5,952 bases of DNA from Pseudomonadota bacterium (GTDB lineage Bacteria > Pseudomonadota > Gammaproteobacteria > Steroidobacterales > Steroidobacteraceae), in NCBI GenBank assembly GCA_947454665.1, contig CANGMU010000152.1, positions 1 through 5,952 of the forward strand. The letters are read 5' to 3'. Positions 1-5,952 of this stretch are shown one piece after another. Both the position numbers and the translations under genes were made by a program. Position 1 is the first letter of the stretch, and each line of letters opens with the position of its first letter. The notes under the pieces were generated by a model that had not been told where the DNA came from, did no database searches, and worked only from the letters and a program-made list of their open reading frames with translations.

Positions 1-66
1 GAAGCCGCGCCGATGCCCTGAGCTCAGGTAGCGCGTGCCGATCCGCCATTCATAGGGAAGCTGCAT
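1..66 (-). CDS. Second LolC/LolE-family permease, N-terminal fragment (cut by left edge)
   Basis: Reading leftward from an ATG at 66-64, the frame stays open to base 1 and gives 22 residues beginning MQLPYEWRIGTRYL. This has the form of the cytoplasmic start of LolC/LolE-type permeases, which open with a short leader, then I-G-x-R-Y/F and a basic stretch (here SSGHRRGF) before the first membrane helix. The complete permease upstream opens the same way (LPLFIGLRYVRARSHR). The ATG lies 7 bp after that gene's TAG stop, with only a weak GAG-containing ribosome site overlapping the stop, so co-transcription and translational coupling are likely. It would be the partner permease (LolE role) of a LolC-LolE heterodimer, probably followed by the LolD ATPase beyond the window. 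Family assignment rests on 22 residues and on context. Confidence 0.75.
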   Translation of the reverse strand, partial: MQLPYEWRIGTRYLSSGHRRGF

Positions 67-73
67 GGCAGGC

Positions 74-1327
74 CTACTCGTAGCGCAGCGCTTCGGCCGG
101 CGGCGTGCGCGATGCGCGCAGCGCCGGATACACCGTCGCAGCAAGCGTCAGCAACAGGGCGAGGGACGCGACGAGCCCGACATCGCCCGGACGCAGCTCG
201 GAAGGGATCTGCGTGATGTAGTAGACATCCGGATCCATGATCCGGATGCCAAGGCCCTGCTCGAGTGCGGGCACGATGCGGCCCACATTGAGGGCGAGCG
301 TGCAGCCCAGCGCAACCCCGGCAAGGACGCCGCCCCAGCCGATGACGAGCCCCTGCACAAGGAAGACACTCGCCACGCGCAAGGGACCGGCGCCGAAGGT
401 GCGCAGGATCGCGATGTCGGTGCGCTTGTCCGTGACCACCATCACCAGCATCGCAACGATGTTGAAGGCCGCCACCGCGACGATCAGCAGCAGGATAAGC
501 GCCATCATCGTTTTCTCGATGCGGATCGCGCGGAAATAGTTGGCATGCTCCTGCGTCCAGTCGCGGACCGAATACGCGGATCCGGCGAGCTTCGCCGCCT
601 GCGACGCGACGACAGGTGCCTGCAGCGGATCGGCAAGCTGCAGGCGCAGGCCGCTTTCGCCAGACACCTGGCTGCCGAGCGACTCCAGCGTGGCCAGCGC
701 GGCAATGGCCAGCGAGGCATCGTGCTCCTGGATGCCGGCCTCGAAGATGCCCGCCACGTGGAATTCACGCAGCTTGCCATCCGGCACGCCCGAGCTGCCG
801 ACGAGTGGCACCAGCACCGTGAAGGGATCTCCAACGGCAAGACCCAGGCGGTCTGCGACAAGTCGACCGATCAACACCGCATCCGCATCGTCGCGCAGCG
901 ACTGCGCCTGCCCGGCCGACAACAGCCTGGCAATGCCCTGCAAGGCACTGCCCTGGTCGCTCACCGCGTCGATGCCGCGCAGCGTGAGCGGCAGCATCTC
1001 GGGCTCATGGACGGCCAGCACCTGGAGCTCGGCATAGGCCGAGACAGATGTCACGCCGGCCATGGCACGCAGGCCAGGCAACAGGCGCGCGTAGTCCAGC
1101 GCCTGACCCGGCACCGCAGGGCCGACATGGACAGGCGCCGACAGCGACAGCAACCGATCGCGCAACTCGCCTCCGAAGCCATTCATCACGGACAGGATCA
1201 CGATCAGCGCCGCCACACCCAGGCCCACGCCGGCCAGCGACACCCAGGTGATGAACGAGACGAAGAATCGATGCGACCTGGCGCGCACATAGCGCAGGCC
1301 GATGAACAGCGGCAAGGGATGGAACAT
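74..1327 (-). CDS. lolC: Lipoprotein-releasing ABC transporter permease, LolC/LolE family
   Basis: Inner-membrane permease of 417 residues that, with LolD and a partner permease, extracts mature lipoproteins from the inner membrane and hands them to periplasmic LolA. The N-terminus (MFHPLPLFIGLRYVRAR) and first helix (about 21-47, ending LSVMNGF) are family hallmarks. A large periplasmic domain spans about 48-272, with the segment between VLVP (171-174) and FHVAGIFEAG (189-198) where LolC carries its LolA-binding hook. Helices follow at about 273-299, 317-346 and 382-402, and TDKRTDIAILRTFGA (299-313) is the cytoplasmic coupling segment that meets LolD. It ends PAEALRYE, as E. coli LolC does, but IMDPDVYYITQIPSEL (363-378) looks more LolE-like, so LolC versus LolF/LolE is unsettled. 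An in-frame ATG 43 codons upstream was rejected because its extension is not hydrophobic, crosses the intergenic region and overlaps the divergent gene. No clear Shine-Dalgarno precedes the chosen ATG. Confidence 0.95.
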   Translation of the reverse strand: MFHPLPLFIGLRYVRARSHRFFVSFITWVSLAGVGLGVAALIVILSVMNGFGGELRDRLLSLSAPVHVGPAVPGQALDYARLLPGLRAMAGVTSVSAYAELQVLAVHEPEMLPLTLRGIDAVSDQGSALQGIARLLSAGQAQSLRDDADAVLIGRLVADRLGLAVGDPFTVLVPLVGSSGVPDGKLREFHVAGIFEAGIQEHDASLAIAALATLESLGSQVSGESGLRLQLADPLQAPVVASQAAKLAGSAYSVRDWTQEHANYFRAIRIEKTMMALILLLIVAVAAFNIVAMLVMVVTDKRTDIAILRTFGAGPLRVASVFLVQGLVIGWGGVLAGVALGCTLALNVGRIVPALEQGLGIRIMDPDVYYITQIPSELRPGDVGLVASLALLLTLAATVYPALRASRTPPAEALRYE

Positions 1328-1407
1328 CGCACAGGATTTAAGCACGACTCCGGGTGGGCAGGCTGCCCCGGTGCTATAGTCATGAAGGTCGAAGCCGGAG
1401 CGTACGC
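1328..1407. promoter_or_regulatory. Divergent intergenic promoter region between lolC and the small exported gene
   Basis: These 80 bp separate two divergently read genes and should hold both promoters. For the rightward gene, TATAGT at 1375-1380 matches five of six bases of the sigma-70 -10 box, but no good -35 is seen at normal spacing. Its core CTATAG is self-complementary, so the minus strand offers TATAGC at the same place. A further minus-strand AT-rich candidate, TTAAAT (1341-1336), lies 8 nt before the lolC ATG and would give an almost leaderless lolC mRNA. The choice between the leftward candidates cannot be made from sequence alone. Confidence 0.45.
1397..1400 (+). promoter_or_regulatory. 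Ribosome binding site (GGAG) fixing the start of the small exported protein
   Basis: GGAG lies 7 nt before the ATG at 1408. This is the clearest Shine-Dalgarno in the window and decides for this start over the in-frame ATG at 1354, which lies upstream of the -10 candidate and would put hydrophilic residues ahead of the signal peptide. Confidence 0.75.
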
Positions 1408-1689
1408 ATGAATATCCGCCTGTTCGTTGCCACCAGCCTGCTCTGCCTTGCCGCACCGCTCACGCAAGCCGACACGGTCGTCGTCGGCGACACGATCACC
1501 GTGAGGGACAGCCAGACCAGCGTGCCGACCCGCGGCATGCGAATGAAACTCGTCGAGTCCCGCTTCGGTGCCCCGAAGGCGCGTCATGCGCCTGTCGGCA
1601 AGCCGCCGATCACGCGCTGGGACTACGACGGCTTCTCGGTCTATTTCGAGTACGACCACGTCGTCCACTCGGTGGTCGCGGCGCCCTGA
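1408..1689 (+). CDS. Small exported (periplasmic) protein of unknown function
   Basis: A 93-residue protein. Residues 1-21 form a standard Sec signal peptide: a short basic start (MNIR), a hydrophobic core (about 5-18), and a probable cut after TQA before DTVVVGD. The cysteine at 13 is preceded by leucine and sits inside the core, so there is no proper lipobox. The mature part of about 72 residues has TRGM (41-44), V-E-S-R-F-G-A-P (49-56), VGKPPITRWDY (63-73) and FSVYFEYDHVVHSVV (76-90). The order G-M..V...FG-x-P..W-x-Y..F-x-V-x-F..V..V resembles the small two-helix, three-strand SmpA/OmlA (BamE-like) fold; this is a pattern resemblance only. I believe similar short proteins occur beside mfd in Xanthomonadales-type genomes, but I cannot name a characterised family. 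Codon use matches its neighbours. It ends 93 bp before mfd. Confidence 0.87.
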   Translation: MNIRLFVATSLLCLAAPLTQADTVVVGDTITVRDSQTSVPTRGMRMKLVESRFGAPKARHAPVGKPPITRWDYDGFSVYFEYDHVVHSVVAAP

Positions 1690-1698
1690 CGGCTGCCC

Positions 1699-1731
1699 GG
1701 TGGCGCCTGCCCCATCAGGCAACTTGCCACC
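1699..1731 (+). other. Nested hairpin between the small gene and mfd
   Basis: The outer arms GGTGGC (1699-1704) and GCCACC (1726-1731) pair perfectly. Directly inside, GCCTG (1705-1709) pairs with CAGGC (1716-1720) around a 6-base loop, leaving a 5-base bulge (AACTT) on the 3' side. It begins 9 bp after the stop of the upstream gene. No T-run follows, so it is not a classical intrinsic terminator. It may be an imperfect terminator, an mRNA 3'-end stabiliser, or chance in GC-rich DNA. Its 3' arm overlaps the candidate -35 box of mfd. Confidence 0.4.
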
Positions 1732-1751
1732 ACGGCCTGGCCCGGTAAGCT
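1724..1751 (+). promoter_or_regulatory. Candidate sigma-70 promoter of mfd
   Basis: TTGCCA at 1724-1729 matches five of six bases of the -35 consensus. After a 16-bp spacer comes TAAGCT (1746-1751), which keeps the key second A and last T of the -10 box but matches only three of six bases overall. Transcription would begin near 1758, about 25 nt before the mfd ATG. It is the only reasonable pair I found in this gap. Confidence 0.4.
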
Positions 1752-1782
1752 GCGACGCCCGGCCGCCAGCGTCCGATCTGCC

Positions 1783-4700
1783 ATGCCTGTCCTGCTGAAC
1801 CCACCCCGACCCGATGCGCGCACGCCCCGCCTGCGCTGGCGTGACCTCGCGGGCAGCGCCCGTGCGCTGGCCCTGGCCGAAGCTGCCTCGCGCGACGACC
1901 GGCTGTATCTGGTGGTGATGCCGGATGCCCGATCGCTGGACGACCTGGAACGCGAACTGCGCTTCTTCGCGCCGGCCGATCTGCCGCTGCTGCATTTCCC
2001 GGACCTGGAAGTGCTTCCCTACGACCAGTTCTCGCCGCATCCGGACATCGTGTCCGAACGCCTGGCAACGCTCGCCCGCCTGCCGCAGGCCCGGCGCGGC
2101 CTGCTGCTGGTCGCTGCGGAAACACTGGTGCAGCGCCTGCCGCCCACCGATTACTTCAAGGGCCGCAGCTTCAGCCTGCGCACCGGCCAGAAGTTCGCGC
2201 TCGACGCCGTGCGCGCGCAACTCACGCAGGCGGGCTATTACAGCGTGGCGCAGGTCTCGCAGCCCGGTGAATACGCACTGCGCGGTTCGCTGTTCGATGT
2301 CTTCCCGATGGGCACGGCGCAGCCGCTGCGCATCGACCTGTTCGACGACGAGATCGAAAGCATCCGGCACTTCGATCCGGAATCGCAGCGCTCGCTGGAC
2401 AAGATCAAGCATTTCGAACTGCTGCCCGCACGCGAGGTCCCGCTCGACGACGAAGCGGTGAAGGCCTTCCGCCGCCGATTCCGCGTGCGCTTCGAAGGGG
2501 ATCCGACTCGCAGCGCGCTCTATCGCGGCGTGAGCGAAGGCCGCGCGGCACCGGGGATGGAGTTCTACCTGCCGCTGTTCTTCGAACAGACGGCGACGCT
2601 GTTCGATTACCTGCCCGAGAGCGTGGTCGTGGTCAGCGATGGGGGCCTGCCCACGGCCCTGGACGGCGTGTGGTCGGCGATCATCACGCGCCACGAGAAC
2701 CACCGCCACGACATCGAATGCCCGCTGCTGGAGCCGACGGAGATTTTCCTGCCGCCCACCGACGTGCTGGCCCGCCTCGTCGATCGGCCTGAGATCCTGT
2801 TGCCCGCCGCGGCCGCCTCCGTGGGCATCGCCGGTGAAGGCGGTCGGGACACGCCCCTGCCCGTCGCGCCACCGCCGTCCCTGAAGCTCGACGCGCGCGC
2901 CGCCGAGCCGCTCGCGCCTCTGCAGGCCTTCCTCGCGGATTTCCCAGGCCGCGTGCTGATCGGCGCCGACTCACCCGGTCGACGCGAAGTGCTGTCGGAC
3001 CTGCTGCGGGCCGCCGGCCTGCCGGCACGCGTACTGGAAAGCTGGAGCGCCTTCACCTCGGGCACGGACCGCCTCGCGCTGGTCACGGCGCCGGATGTCG
3101 GGGGACTCGCGCTGCTGGATCCGCCGGTCGTGCTGCTGGCGGATGGCCAGCTGTTCGGCCAGCGCGCGCGACAGGAACGGCGCCGGCGCAAGGCCGCACT
3201 CGACCCGGAAGCCATCCTGCGCAACCTGCAGGACCTCACGGCCGGCGCTCCCGTGGTCCATGAGGAATACGGCGTCGGCCGCTATGTCGGCCTGCAGGTC
3301 ATGGACGTCGGCGGTCAGGCCGGTGAATTCCTAGTCATCGAATACCAGGGCGGCGATCGCATCTACGTGCCGGTCGCCGCGCTGCATCTCGTCACGCGCT
3401 ATACCGGCGCGGCACCGGAATCCGCGCCGTTGCACAAACTGGGCTCGGACCAGTGGGCGAAGGCGAAGAAGAAGGCCACGGAGCAGATCCGCGACGTCGC
3501 GGCCGAACTGCTCGACCTCTACGCACGACGTCAGGCGCGCAAGGCACTGGCCCTGAACTTCGACGCGCTGGAATACGAGAAATTCGCAGCCGCCTTCCCT
3601 TTCGAGGAAACGCCGGACCAGGCCGAAGCCATCGCGAACGTGCTGCAGGACATGCGCGGTGAACGGCCGATGGACCGCATCGTCTGCGGCGATGTGGGCT
3701 TCGGCAAGACCGAAGTCGCCGTGCGCGCGGCCTTCGCCGCCGTGCAAGCGGGCAAGCAGGTCGCGCTGCTGGTGCCGACGACGCTGCTCGCCGAGCAGCA
3801 CACGCAGACCTTCCGCGATCGCTTCGCCGACCATCCCGTGCGCATCGAATCGCTGTCGCGCTTCCGCGCGGGCAAGGAAACCAAGGCGACGCTCGACGCG
3901 CTGGCCGAGGGCAAGGTCGACATCGTCGTCGCGACGCATCGGCTGCTGCATGCTGATGCGCAGTTCAAGGACCTGGGCCTGCTCATCATCGACGAGGAAC
4001 ACCGGTTCGGCGTGCGCGACAAGGAGCGGCTGAAGGCCCTGCGCGCCGAGATCCACGTGTTGACGCTGACGGCCACGCCGATCCCCCGCACCTTGAACAT
4101 GGCGATGGGCGGCCTGCGCGAACTCTCGCTGATCACGACGCCGCCGCCAGCGCGCATCGCCATCAAGACCTTCGTCACCGAATGGGACGCCGCCTCGCTG
4201 CGCGAAGCCTGCCTTCGCGAACTGCGCCGCGGTGGTCAGGTCTATTTCGTGCACAACGAAGTGCAGTCGATCGAGAAGATGGCGGCCGACCTGGAACAGC
4301 TCGTGCCGGAAGCGAAAGTCCGCGTCGGCCACGGCCAGATGCGCGAGCGCGATCTCGAACAGCTGATGGTGGATTTCTACCATCGGCGCTTCGACATCCT
4401 GCTCTGCACGACGATCATCGAGAGCGGCATCGACGTCCCCACGGCGAACACCATCCTCATCAATCGCGCCGACAAGCTGGGCCTGGCACAGCTGCACCAG
4501 TTGCGCGGCCGCGTCGGTCGGTCGCATCACCGCGCCTATGCTTATCTCATCATCCCTTCGCGCAAGGGACTGACGCCCGACGCCGCGCGCCGGCTCGAGG
4601 CCATCGAATCGCTCGAGGAACTGGGCGCGGGCTTCGTGCTGGCCACGCATGACCTTGAGATCCGTGGTGCCGGTGAATTCCTCGGCGAATCGCAGAGCGG

Positions 4701-5304
4701 TGAGCTCACCGAAGTTGGCCTGGCGATGTACCTCGACCTGCTCGAGCGTGCGGTGAAGGCGCTGAAGGAAGGTCGCGAGCCGGATCTGGCAAAGCCGCTC
4801 GCCGCGGCAACGGAAGTGAGCCTGCACCTGCCGGCCCTTTTGCCGGACAGCTATATCGGCGATGTGCACATGCGACTGGGCCTCTACAAGCGCATCGCGG
4901 CCGCGGCGGACACGGCCGAACTCGACGCCCTGCAGGCCGAGCTCATCGACCGCTTCGGCGAACTGCCGTCCCCGGGCACGACGCTGCTGCGGGTCGCGCG
5001 GCTTACGCTCGCGGCCCGCGCGGTCGGCATCCGCCGGCTCGATGTCGGCGCGCAGTCGAGTTACATCGTGTTCGAGGAGGGGCACAAGATCGACCCGGCG
5101 CGCCTGATCCAGCTGATCCAGCAGGAGCCGCGCATCTACAAGCTGGAAGGGTCGATGAAGCTGCGCGTCGCGCTCGGCGCCGCGGACGCGGACCGCGCCG
5201 ATATCGCGCAGGCCCTGCTGCACCGCCTGATGCAGCCGGCGACCTTGCGCAAGGATCCGCCGCGCCAGCCCCCGCTCGCGCCGCCCCTGTTCCGCAAGCG
5301 CTAG
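1783..5304 (+). CDS. mfd: Transcription-repair coupling factor Mfd
   Basis: A cytoplasmic DNA translocase of 1173 residues (E. coli Mfd has 1148) that pushes stalled RNA polymerase off DNA and recruits UvrA for strand-specific repair. The UvrB-like N-terminal module has the degenerate P-loop region GSARALALAEAA (24-35), LPYDQFSPHPDIVSERL (78-94) and GEYALRGSLFDVFPMG (162-177). The RNA polymerase-interacting domain starts at about 487 with VVHEEYGVGRY (491-501) and includes IYVPVAALHL. The superfamily 2 motor is intact: Walker A GDVGFGKTE (636-644, lysine 642), DEEH (737-740), TLTATPIPRT from 761, TTIIESGID (876-884) and QLRGRVGRS (906-914). The translocation (TRG) region keeps LATHDLEIRGAGEFLGESQSG from 953. 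The C-terminal UvrA-masking D7 domain spans about 1012-1151, followed by a basic, proline-rich tail. The ATG at 1783 lacks a clear Shine-Dalgarno, but the domain begins at once after it and the candidate promoter excludes much longer starts. Confidence 0.99.
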   Translation: MPVLLNPPRPDARTPRLRWRDLAGSARALALAEAASRDDRLYLVVMPDARSLDDLERELRFFAPADLPLLHFPDLEVLPYDQFSPHPDIVSERLATLARLPQARRGLLLVAAETLVQRLPPTDYFKGRSFSLRTGQKFALDAVRAQLTQAGYYSVAQVSQPGEYALRGSLFDVFPMGTAQPLRIDLFDDEIESIRHFDPESQRSLDKIKHFELLPAREVPLDDEAVKAFRRRFRVRFEGDPTRSALYRGVSEGRAAPGMEFYLPLFFEQTATLFDYLPESVVVVSDGGLPTALDGVWSAIITRHENHRHDIECPLLEPTEIFLPPTDVLARLVDRPEILLPAAAASVGIAGEGGRDTPLPVAPPPSLKLDARAAEPLAPLQAFLADFPGRVLIGADSPGRREVLSDLLRAAGLPARVLESWSAFTSGTDRLALVTAPDVGGLALLDPPVVLLADGQLFGQRARQERRRRKAALDPEAILRNLQDLTAGAPVVHEEYGVGRYVGLQVMDVGGQAGEFLVIEYQGGDRIYVPVAALHLVTRYTGAAPESAPLHKLGSDQWAKAKKKATEQIRDVAAELLDLYARRQARKALALNFDALEYEKFAAAFPFEETPDQAEAIANVLQDMRGERPMDRIVCGDVGFGKTEVAVRAAFAAVQAGKQVALLVPTTLLAEQHTQTFRDRFADHPVRIESLSRFRAGKETKATLDALAEGKVDIVVATHRLLHADAQFKDLGLLIIDEEHRFGVRDKERLKALRAEIHVLTLTATPIPRTLNMAMGGLRELSLITTPPPARIAIKTFVTEWDAASLREACLRELRRGGQVYFVHNEVQSIEKMAADLEQLVPEAKVRVGHGQMRERDLEQLMVDFYHRRFDILLCTTIIESGIDVPTANTILINRADKLGLAQLHQLRGRVGRSHHRAYAYLIIPSRKGLTPDAARRLEAIESLEELGAGFVLATHDLEIRGAGEFLGESQSGELTEVGLAMYLDLLERAVKALKEGREPDLAKPLAAATEVSLHLPALLPDSYIGDVHMRLGLYKRIAAAADTAELDALQAELIDRFGELPSPGTTLLRVARLTLAARAVGIRRLDVGAQSSYIVFEEGHKIDPARLIQLIQQEPRIYKLEGSMKLRVALGAADADRADIAQALLHRLMQPATLRKDPPRQPPLAPPLFRKR

Positions 5305-5307
5305 AAT
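5302..5307 (+). promoter_or_regulatory. Candidate -10 box overlapping the mfd stop codon (csiV promoter)
   Basis: TAGAAT matches five of six bases of the TATAAT consensus, and its first three bases are the mfd stop codon. Transcription would start near 5314-5315, on or next to the second possible csiV ATG (5315). No convincing -35 is seen 16-18 bp upstream, so an extended or activator-dependent promoter, or chance, remains possible. Confidence 0.35.
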
Positions 5308-5911
5308 GCAGCCCATGGAACAGCCCATCGACCCTTCGATCGACAGCGACCGCCGACGGTTCGCGATCGCGCTGGGCGTCGTGGCCATCGCAGGCCTGCC
5401 CGCCGCGTTCGCCGCTGAGAGCGCCGGCAAGGAAGGCCTCTACACGATCGAGATCGTGATCTTCCGTACCGGCGGCACGGCTGCAGGCGAAGACCTCTCC
5501 GCCGCAGTCAATCACGAAGCGCGGGGAGACAGCGACCAAGGGGGTGGTGGCAGCCAGCGGCTGGGCGAAGTGCTGCCCGCTGCGCGCCACAAGCTGGGCG
5601 ATGTTGTCGCCCGGCTCAACGCCAATGGCGCGAAGCGCGTACTGGCCCATATGGCCTGGACGCAGACGGCTTCGGGCTGGAATTCCAACGCCGGCGTCAC
5701 GGCCGAGCAACTCGGCCTGGCGGCGAATGGGTTCAGCGGTCTGGTGTCACTGGAACGCGGCCAGTACCTGCACCTGGGCTTCAACCTGGTCCAGACCTCG
5801 CAGAACCAGCGTTACACCCTGGCTGAACTGCGCCGCGTGAAACTCACCGAGCGCAACTATTACGACCATCCGGCGATCGGCATCATCGCCGTCGTCACCC
5901 AGGGCGGTTGA
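5306..5911 (+). CDS. csiV: CsiV-like exported protein (peptidoglycan-binding / cell-shape family)
   Basis: A protein of 201 residues from the ATG at 5306, or 198 from the ATG at 5315; neither has a Shine-Dalgarno. The first ATG sits one base after the mfd stop, which suits translational coupling; the second suits a leaderless mRNA from TAGAAT. An export signal follows: three arginines (16-18), a hydrophobic stretch (19-36), and a likely cut after AFA. The mature part follows the CsiV pattern as I recall it: an opening strand YTIEIVIFR (46-54), a variable Gly/Ser/Asp-rich linker (about 72-84), L..V..RL...G.KRVLAHMAWTQ (97-120), then RGQYLHLGFNLV (151-162) and a C-terminal Y-T-L-x-E-L-R-R..NYYDHPAIGIIAVV (170-197). 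In Vibrio, CsiV is periplasmic and needed for cell-shape integrity in D-amino-acid-producing cells; the role here is inferred from family and from its place next to mfd. Family assignment is from remembered pattern, not a search. Confidence 0.82.
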   Translation: MQPMEQPIDPSIDSDRRRFAIALGVVAIAGLPAAFAAESAGKEGLYTIEIVIFRTGGTAAGEDLSAAVNHEARGDSDQGGGGSQRLGEVLPAARHKLGDVVARLNANGAKRVLAHMAWTQTASGWNSNAGVTAEQLGLAANGFSGLVSLERGQYLHLGFNLVQTSQNQRYTLAELRRVKLTERNYYDHPAIGIIAVVTQGG

Positions 5912-5952
5912 TCCCCAGGTCGTCTTCAAGCCGCAGCACGGGCGGCTCGTCC
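5895..5952 (-). CDS. C-terminal end of a probable convergent gene (cut by right edge)
   Basis: On the minus strand one frame is open from the right edge to a TGA at 5897-5895 and encodes 18 residues, DEPPVLRLEDDLGINRPG. The composition, acidic and leucine-bearing with a natural-looking tail, is like a real protein end, and a convergent gene is the simplest use of the last 41 bases after csiV. It would overlap the csiV 3' end by 17 bp, a tail-to-tail overlap common in compact genomes. Another minus-strand frame stops at 5928-5926 with an alanine/arginine-rich tail and looks less natural. I do not recognise the family from so short a piece. Confidence 0.45.
   Translation of the reverse strand, partial: DEPPVLRLEDDLGINRPG

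Noticed and set aside
1354..1407. 18-codon upstream extension of the small exported gene
   Set aside because: It would bury the signal peptide, lies across the -10 candidate, and lacks the GGAG that precedes the ATG at 1408.
65..1411. Long open frame antisense to lolC (448 codons)
   Set aside because: It has the same Arg/Gln/His-rich shadow composition, no membrane or domain pattern, and covers the whole of a well-supported permease.
1420..1452. Possible lipoprotein signal (Cys at residue 13)
   Set aside because: Leucine precedes the cysteine and no small residue is at -1. A normal Sec cleavage site occurs later, after residue 21.
1328..1456. 43-codon N-terminal extension of lolC
   Set aside because: It would overlap the divergent gene and its ribosome site, and the family start motif occurs at the ATG at 1327.
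1204..2709. 501-codon minus-strand frame joining lolC and the mfd 5' half
   Set aside because: It runs antisense through the small exported gene and mfd. Its C-terminal part is simply lolC read in another frame.
3331..5430. Long open frame antisense to mfd (699 codons)
   Set aside because: It lies opposite conserved helicase motifs, is rich in Arg, Gln, Ala and His as expected of antisense frames in GC-rich genes, and shows no recognisable domain.
1..5952. Mobile elements, CRISPR repeats, tRNA, defence genes or a novel multi-gene system
   Set aside because: No tandem or spaced repeats, transposase or integrase motifs, tRNA-like cloverleaf or compositional break was seen. All supported genes are conserved envelope or repair housekeeping genes.

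Overview
The window is an ordinary, gene-dense stretch of a GC-rich proteobacterial chromosome. The best guess is a gammaproteobacterium near the Xanthomonadales/Lysobacterales or a related GC-rich order. This rests on the high GC at third codon positions, the Lol lipoprotein-export genes that imply a Gram-negative envelope, and a CsiV-type gene directly after mfd, an arrangement I recall from gammaproteobacteria. No RNA gene, mobile element, CRISPR array, integration site or replication origin was seen.

Layout. The left quarter is read leftward: a complete LolC/LolE-family permease (74-1327), then the first 22 codons of a second permease of the same family (1-66), cut by the window edge. An 80-bp divergent intergenic region (1328-1407) follows. 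Rightward come a small exported protein of unknown function (1408-1689), a 93-bp gap with a hairpin and a plausible promoter (1690-1782), the complete mfd gene (1783-5304), and a CsiV-like exported protein (5306 or 5315 to 5911). At the right edge, the last codons of a probable convergent gene (5895-5952, minus strand) overlap the csiV 3' end.

How the genes relate. The permeases would belong to the inner-membrane Lol complex that passes mature lipoproteins to LolA. Mfd is the transcription-repair coupling factor that removes stalled RNA polymerase and recruits UvrA. CsiV-like proteins are exported and linked in Vibrio to peptidoglycan and cell-shape integrity. These are housekeeping functions kept together by conserved synteny, not one pathway. 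As I recall, E. coli also has mfd and lolCDE close together and divergent.

I found no convincing undescribed system. The points worth a second look are the two edge genes, a possible -10 element built into the mfd stop codon that could yield a leaderless csiV mRNA, a twin-arginine-like signal on the CsiV-like protein, and the uncharacterised small periplasmic protein between the Lol genes and mfd.
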